From contig CANMGU010000002.1 in NCBI GenBank assembly GCA_947497455.1, forward strand, positions 1,086,506-1,150,505: DNA of 64,000 nucleotides. Reading direction: 5' to 3'. The stretch is from an uncultured Sphingomonadaceae bacterium. Lineage in GTDB: Bacteria; Pseudomonadota; Alphaproteobacteria; Sphingomonadales; Sphingomonadaceae. This document shows, one piece after another, positions 60,116 to 64,000 of the stretch. The notes below the pieces were generated by a model. It did no database searches and was not told where the DNA came from. It saw only the letters and a program-made list of their open reading frames with translations. Both the position numbers and the translations under genes were made by a program. Every line of letters begins with the position of its first letter. The stretch's first letter is position 1.

Positions 60116-60916
60116 TTATACACCAAGGAAGAGGACAGGTTCTATCACCTGCCACTCGTCATAATATTTCTCGGGAAATGTCTTAAAGGGTGCGGCCAGT
60201 TTGACGGCGGCAATCGCCCGTTCCTTGTGGATTGCGGCTTGGGATCGATTGCTGGCATTCACACCTGTTGTAGTGGCTGAAGGGGTGCCGACAATATTGC
60301 CGCTGCGGTCGAGCCGTGCAGTGACCTTTGTGCGCAATTTTTCGGCATCTGCTCCTGTTGGTGGTTTCCAGTGAGGCTTGACCTGGCGAAGCAATTCGCG
60401 CCGCAAGGACGCTACCGCGCTGGATGATGCTTTTTCCGCAGCAATATTCTGGTTGCGGCTGACTGATGATTGATCGGTGACGCCTTTCAGGAAATCTTTG
60501 CCAAGACGCGAACCCCTTGGCTTTGCCTTGGGTTTGTCCTTGGGCTTGGCTTTCGCTTTGGGCTTTTCCTTTGGCGCTGCTTTGGGTTTTGGGTTGGCTG
60601 CCGGCCTGTCGCGCGGCGGTGTCGGGCTGACTTCCGGTGCCTTGGTAAGTTCCATTCGGTCCGGTTCGCTGAGTTCGGCTGGATCAGGATCGCCCAGTTC
60701 GGGAGCCACACTGGTCGCAGGCGGGGCGAGCGCCGGATTAGGTGAGGCGCTTTCCAGGCCGACTTCATCAGCGATCATGACTTCGATGGCTTTGGGCTTA
60801 TAGGCTTCATCCGGCTGGGACAGCAAACTCAGCGAAAGCACGCCGAACAGGGCAATATGCCCGCCAGCAGCGACGCCTAAGCCAATTTTTTCAGCTCTTT
60901 CCATAACAGCCTGCAA
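60116..60916 (-). CDS. tolA: TolA-like cell-envelope integrity protein
   Basis: 266 residues. An N-terminal membrane anchor (LGVAAGGHIALFGVLSLSLLS), a long Pro/Lys/Ala spacer (KPKAAPKEKPKAKAKPKDK) and a small C-terminal TonB/TolA-type domain (ELLRQVKPHWKPPTGADAEKLRTKVTARLDRSGNIVG). It spans the periplasm and carries force from TolQR to TolB-Pal. It is shorter than the enterobacterial protein, as is usual in Alphaproteobacteria. Assignment rests on operon position and architecture. Confidence 0.9.
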   Translation of the reverse strand: MQAVMERAEKIGLGVAAGGHIALFGVLSLSLLSQPDEAYKPKAIEVMIADEVGLESASPNPALAPPATSVAPELGDPDPAELSEPDRMELTKAPEVSPTPPRDRPAANPKPKAAPKEKPKAKAKPKDKPKAKPRGSRLGKDFLKGVTDQSSVSRNQNIAAEKASSSAVASLRRELLRQVKPHWKPPTGADAEKLRTKVTARLDRSGNIVGTPSATTTGVNASNRSQAAIHKERAIAAVKLAAPFKTFPEKYYDEWQVIEPVLFLGV

Positions 60917-60925
60917 TACCTAATT

Positions 60926-61366
60926 TCACTCAGATGAACCTGTTGTGACTAATGACACCCGGTTCAGGCCCGCGCGATTAAGCTCACCCATAACCCCCAT
61001 GATCAGGCCATAATCCAGCGTTTTGTCGCCGCGCAGCATGATCTGTCGCGGGTCTTCAGGGCTCTGATTTGCGGCAATCTCGTTTAATCGCGTTGCCAGA
61101 GCATTTCGGCTCATTTCGTCATCATCCAGATAAATCCGGCCGTCCTGGTCAATTGATATCTGCACCGGTTCCTGGTCCTGCTCCAGCGCATTGGCCCGGC
61201 TTTCCGGCAAGTCCACTGGCACACCTGCAACAAGCAGCGGGGCAGTGACCATGAAAATGATCAGCAGCACCAACATGACATCAACAAACGGCGTGACATT
61301 GATTTCAGACATTGGTGCGCGGCCGCGAACGCGGCGGCCATTACCTGGAGCAAGGTGCATTGCCAT
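60926..61366 (-). CDS. tolR: TolR (ExbD family) motor subunit
   Basis: 146 residues. SEINVTPFVDVMLVLLIIFMVTAPLL carries the membrane-embedded Asp used for proton flow, followed by the periplasmic ExbD/TolR domain (VQISIDQDGRIYLDDDEM, IMLRGDKTLDYGLIMGVMGELNRAGLNRVSLVT). It lies 3 bases from tolQ and 9 from tolA. Confidence 0.96.
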   Translation of the reverse strand: MAMHLAPGNGRRVRGRAPMSEINVTPFVDVMLVLLIIFMVTAPLLVAGVPVDLPESRANALEQDQEPVQISIDQDGRIYLDDDEMSRNALATRLNEIAANQSPEDPRQIMLRGDKTLDYGLIMGVMGELNRAGLNRVSLVTTGSSE

Positions 61367-61369
61367 GGT

Positions 61370-62068
61370 CTATTCTCCCAATTCCAGCTCGCGGCTCAAT
61401 GTCGCGTGAAAGCCGTCGGCAAAGCGGCCCATGCGGGCTTCCAGCTTGTTGAGCCGATGCGAGAAGCGGTTATAGGCAATCACCGCAGGGATAGCGGCAA
61501 ACAGGCCGATGGCGGTGGCAAATAACGCTTCAGCGATACCCGGGGCCACCACTGCAAGGGAGCTATTCTGTTCGGCGGCAATAGCCGAAAAACTGCGCAT
61601 TATGCCCCAGACAGTACCAAACAGGCCGACGAAAGGTGCTACGCTACCGACCGTGGCGAGGAAGTTCAATCGATCTGCGAGCCGGTCAACCTCATGGGCG
61701 ATGGTTGCGTTCATCGCGGTTGCCAGGCGTTGCCGCGTGCCGTCCCGGTCAATCGGACCGCGTGCAGTCGATCGCCGCCATTCGCGCATGCCAGAGGCCA
61801 GAACCTTGGCCATCGGGAGGTTCGACTTGCCATTATTCTCAAAAAATTTGTCAACATCGTCGGTTTTGGAGAAAGACTGTTCAAACCGTTCCGATTTCTT
61901 CGTTACCCGGCCTATTTTCATCGCAAAGCTGACGATGATGGTCCATGTCCAAACGCTGGCGAGCAACAAGCCGATCATCACTACTTTAACAATGATATCC
62001 GCTTGTATAAACAAGGCAAAGGGCGAAAATTCGCCAGATACTGCTTGGATGGGGAGACTGTCTAGCAA
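61370..62068 (-). CDS. tolQ: TolQ (ExbB/MotA family) motor subunit
   Basis: 232 residues with three membrane helices (about 20-42, 140-165 and 175-200). Conserved LNFLATVGSVAPFVGLFGTVWGIM and GIAEALFATAIGLFAAIPAVIAYN segments are present. It forms the pentameric proton channel with TolR. The start follows ybgC by 12 bases. Confidence 0.97.
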   Translation of the reverse strand: MLDSLPIQAVSGEFSPFALFIQADIIVKVVMIGLLLASVWTWTIIVSFAMKIGRVTKKSERFEQSFSKTDDVDKFFENNGKSNLPMAKVLASGMREWRRSTARGPIDRDGTRQRLATAMNATIAHEVDRLADRLNFLATVGSVAPFVGLFGTVWGIMRSFSAIAAEQNSSLAVVAPGIAEALFATAIGLFAAIPAVIAYNRFSHRLNKLEARMGRFADGFHATLSRELELGE

Positions 62069-62080
62069 AGCTGTGTCCTC

Positions 62081-62569
62081 TTATATTCTTTCAATATCAT
62101 CGCCGGAACGGTCAATGACAGCCGCAAAGGCTTTCGTCCATGCCTCAGGTTGTCGCCTTGGCCGCCCTGCGGGCGTAAGGAAGGCTGCCTGAACGCTGGC
62201 TGACGCTATTTTTTCGTCTCCACGCATAATGATTTGGTCGATTTCTACGCTGGCTTTTCGCAATCTGCTCACACTGCTGATGACGAGCAGATTATCCTGA
62301 AATTTGGCTGGCGCAATATATTTGATGTGCATATCAACCACAGCATAAGCGCCATCATCGGCTTCAAATGCGGCGCGCTGGTCCATGCCCAACTGGTGGA
62401 GCATGTCAGATCGTGCCCGTTCCATAAATTTCAGGTAGTTGGCGTGATAAACAATGCCCGAAAAGTCCGTGTCTTCATAATAGACACGGCAGGCGAAATA
62501 GTGACGATAATCGCGAAATTCGCCTTCATGCGGGCCGATATCGGATGGAAGATTGCTGATGGCATCCAT
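62081..62569 (-). CDS. ybgC: Tol-Pal-associated acyl-CoA thioesterase YbgC
   Basis: 162 residues, hotdog fold. The 4-hydroxybenzoyl-CoA-thioesterase-type active site is VYYEDTDFSGIVYHANYLKFMERARSDML with the catalytic Asp, and the body continues AVVDMHIKYIAPAKFQDNL and VEIDQIIMRGDEKIASASVQAAFL. First gene of ybgC-tolQRAB-pal, the standard order. Confidence 0.95.
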   Translation of the reverse strand: MDAISNLPSDIGPHEGEFRDYRHYFACRVYYEDTDFSGIVYHANYLKFMERARSDMLHQLGMDQRAAFEADDGAYAVVDMHIKYIAPAKFQDNLLVISSVSRLRKASVEIDQIIMRGDEKIASASVQAAFLTPAGRPRRQPEAWTKAFAAVIDRSGDDIERI

Positions 62570-62663
62570 CTTCGGGACATTAGTCGCCGGTTTTCAAAGG
62601 GGAAAGTGTTTATGGATCCGTTCAGCGTAAATTTGAGTCAATTTGGCGGCTAACCATCGGAAA

Positions 62664-63164
62664 TCATTTCCAATCCTCTTCTGACATAGCTTTTCCGGTT
62701 TCCATCATGCTCTTGAGGTTGCTCAGAACGGCAGACCAACCCTCACGAACGCCAATGTCCATCGAAGAACCAGGTTCCAATTCGCTATGGGTTACAGTGA
62801 GTTTCGTATCAGGACCCAGCGCAACCAATTCATAAGTTACACGCGACAGCTTGGCTGGTTGATCTGCCTCGTCTGCAAAGGCCCAACTCCAGACCATTTT
62901 TCGCGGTGGATCAATTTCGATAATCTGACCCCTTACGTCGACCTTGCCACTGTCGCTGCCAACATGCTCCCAGCGCGATCCCTGCTTCCAATCCGATTCA
63001 TTATAATGGCCCCAATAAGCCTTGGTCATCTCTCGATCGATTAGACCGTTCCAGACTTTCTCCGCGCTGGCGGCAATATAGATGGTGTAGACGAAATCCG
63101 GCGCGCATGGCTCTCCGGTCGAGGCACGGGTGGGGATAGTTTCGATAATGGAGGTGTCAGGCAC
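62664..63164 (-). CDS. SRPBCC (AHSA1-like) family protein
   Basis: 166 residues. Helix-grip fold: FVYTIYIAASAEKVWNGLIDREMTKAYWGHYNESDWKQGSRWEHV, then RKMVWSWAFADE, TKLTVTHSELEPGS and a C-terminal helix GWSAVLSNLKSMMETG. Binds a hydrophobic ligand, unknown. It overlaps the ArsR regulator gene by eight bases; this regulator-SRPBCC pairing is a recurrent two-gene module. Confidence 0.92.
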   Translation of the reverse strand: MPDTSIIETIPTRASTGEPCAPDFVYTIYIAASAEKVWNGLIDREMTKAYWGHYNESDWKQGSRWEHVGSDSGKVDVRGQIIEIDPPRKMVWSWAFADEADQPAKLSRVTYELVALGPDTKLTVTHSELEPGSSMDIGVREGWSAVLSNLKSMMETGKAMSEEDWK

Positions 63165-63504
63165 GGCGTTTCTCCTGTTTTGGCTTTTGGTCTTCTTCGA
63201 TTTGATCCTTGAAATCGGTCAGCGCAGCGATGCGGACATCTTCGAATTTGCCAACCCAGCGGTGGACAATGTCGCCCAGCGGAACCGGATTGAGATAATG
63301 AAGCTTACTTCGCCCCTGCCAGTGGACGGAGACCAGATTGGCTTTTTCCAATATCCCGAGATGTTTCGCCACGCCCTGACGAGACATAGGAAAGCCTTCG
63401 CAAAGGTCGTTCAGGCTCTGCCCGCCTTTTTCAAACAAGCGGTCGAGCAGCAGGCGGCGCGACTCATCGGCAAGGGCGTGGAATACGTCAGTCATGTTTG
63501 CCAT
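63157..63504 (-). CDS. ArsR-family transcriptional regulator
   Basis: About 115 residues. Winged helix: TDVFHALADESRRLLLDRLFEKGGQSLNDLCEGFPMSRQGVAKHLGILEKANLVSVHWQGRSKLHYLN. No metal-binding Cys, so not a metal sensor of the classic type. A perfect ATGCAAC-N6-GTTGCAT operator sits directly before the ATG at 63504. A start at 63495 is possible too; the earlier frame start at 63525 lies inside the operator and is unlikely. It should repress its own operon with the SRPBCC gene. Confidence 0.92.
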   Translation of the reverse strand: MANMTDVFHALADESRRLLLDRLFEKGGQSLNDLCEGFPMSRQGVAKHLGILEKANLVSVHWQGRSKLHYLNPVPLGDIVHRWVGKFEDVRIAALTDFKDQIEEDQKPKQEKRRA

Positions 63505-63505
63505 T

Positions 63506-63525
63506 ATGCAACCAATTAGTTGCAT
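63506..63525. promoter_or_regulatory. Operator palindrome of the ArsR-SRPBCC pair
   Basis: ATGCAAC (63506-63512), CAATTA, GTTGCAT (63519-63525): perfect 7-bp arms. It is one base upstream of the regulator start codon, so repressor binding would block the transcription start, and the mRNA may have almost no leader. Confidence 0.8.
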
Positions 63526-63786
63526 GTCAAGATATTTGTTCCGCGAGGTAGACGTCCATGCTGGATTCAGTGGTCACAGGCTTTCCTACATCGCCCGGAA
63601 AAGTTAGGGATATTGCGGCTCTTTCTCAGTTTTGAATATCAGTCCTGCACATTGCCATCGTCGGCAAAACTTACCTGTAAAAGGGGTGTGATATGTGTGA
63701 ACTTTGGCTTCGAATGACGCGGAGAAAATAGCTTAAAGGACCCTATAATAACGCAGCACGCAACAAAGACTCCTTTGGGCCAGTCT
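63526..63786. other. Intergenic region, no gene recognised
   Basis: About 260 bases before the ArsR gene and after the membrane protein. A 60-codon minus-strand frame (63639-63821) overlaps the membrane-protein end in another frame and is not called. Confidence 0.45.
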
Positions 63787-64000
63787 TTAGTGCTTTTCGA
63801 GGGGTTTGCGCCATTTGGCATAGAGCCGAATGATTAGCGCCACGAACAATAAGCCGGAACCAACTATGCCGACATGATTTAGTTCCGGATCGGCTAGTCG
63901 CCCGAAATAAGTAAAAACATAGATAAACCAGATATAATGGATTCCAAAAACATGAAGCCGTTTCCAGTTTTTGCCCAAAAGTTTCATTGACCAGTTGTTG
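63787..64000 (-). CDS. Ferric-reductase-like membrane protein (partial, N-terminus beyond window)
   Basis: Only the last 70 or so residues are present; the frame is open through the window end (NNWSMKLLGKNWKRLHVFGIHY). LGKNWKRLH followed by two membrane helices (YIWFIYVFTYFG and GIVGSGLLFVALIIRLYA) matches the second half of ferric reductase-like/YedZ-type haem membrane proteins, where the His after KRL would bind haem. A Met at 63987 is internal. Assignment depends on the missing part. Confidence 0.55.
   Translation of the reverse strand, partial: NNWSMKLLGKNWKRLHVFGIHYIWFIYVFTYFGRLADPELNHVGIVGSGLLFVALIIRLYAKWRKPLEKH

Overview
The window looks like chromosomal DNA of a marine-type Sphingomonadales alphaproteobacterium (Sphingorhabdus/Parasphingorhabdus-like). 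This is inferred from a PEP-CTERM protein with the sphingomonad-style PEPATWAFMIFGFG tail, a DUF6628-like protein, the dciA-dsbA-dsbA-smc / mutY block, a canonical ybgC-tolQRAB-pal operon and the overall codon style. No species is claimed.

Layout. 0-8.9 kb: aconitase (cut by the window edge), a PEP-CTERM secreted protein, an AT-rich membrane-anchored NACHT-like NTPase that looks acquired, a terminase-small-subunit-like HTH protein, an OmpR/EnvZ-type two-component pair and a six-EF-hand secreted protein. 9-13.2 kb: an accessory stretch of small membrane, zinc-ribbon, secreted and lipoprotein genes, interspersed with copies of a short palindromic dispersed repeat (GTCCGCT...AGCGGAC). 13.2-17.9 kb: a two-partner secretion operon, a TpsB transporter followed by a proline-rich repeat protein with no recognisable TPS domain. 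18-19.7 kb: gene-poor and repeat-bearing. 19.7-27.4 kb: a membrane-tethered AraC regulator (DISM extracellular domain, seven TM segments, AraC HTH) divergent from a 1809-residue trimeric autotransporter adhesin. Between them lie a paired 21-bp-period operator and a strongly foldable 132-nt leader.

27.7-37.8 kb: smc, two DsbA-like thiol oxidoreductases and dciA, divergent from mutY, a class C beta-lactamase-like serine hydrolase and nudC in an overlapping ATGA/GTGA chain, then a PhyH dioxygenase. 37.9-48.5 kb: a vanadium haloperoxidase, DUF1489, a Fur-box-preceded DUF6628 gene, GNAT, mgtE, cyclophilin, lipoprotein, yghU, CMD-family protein, and divergent LD-carboxypeptidase and Mur ligase (peptidoglycan recycling). 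48.6-58 kb: a LysR regulator, an orphan terminator suggesting a small RNA, a two-AAA CDC48-like ATPase, MFS transporter, ABM-domain protein, methyltransferase and a double M16 peptidase. 58-64 kb: the Tol-Pal operon, an ArsR-SRPBCC pair with a perfect operator palindrome, and the end of a ferric-reductase-like membrane protein.

The best candidates for something undescribed are (1) the surface-adhesin locus at 19.0-27.4 kb: sensor-like AraC protein, operator pairs with identical geometry at two promoters, structured RNA leader and modular adhesin; (2) the two-partner secretion locus with an atypical repeat cargo; and (3) the small-RNA candidate at about 49.69-49.75 kb. All analysis was by eye. 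No homology search, folding program or structure prediction was run.
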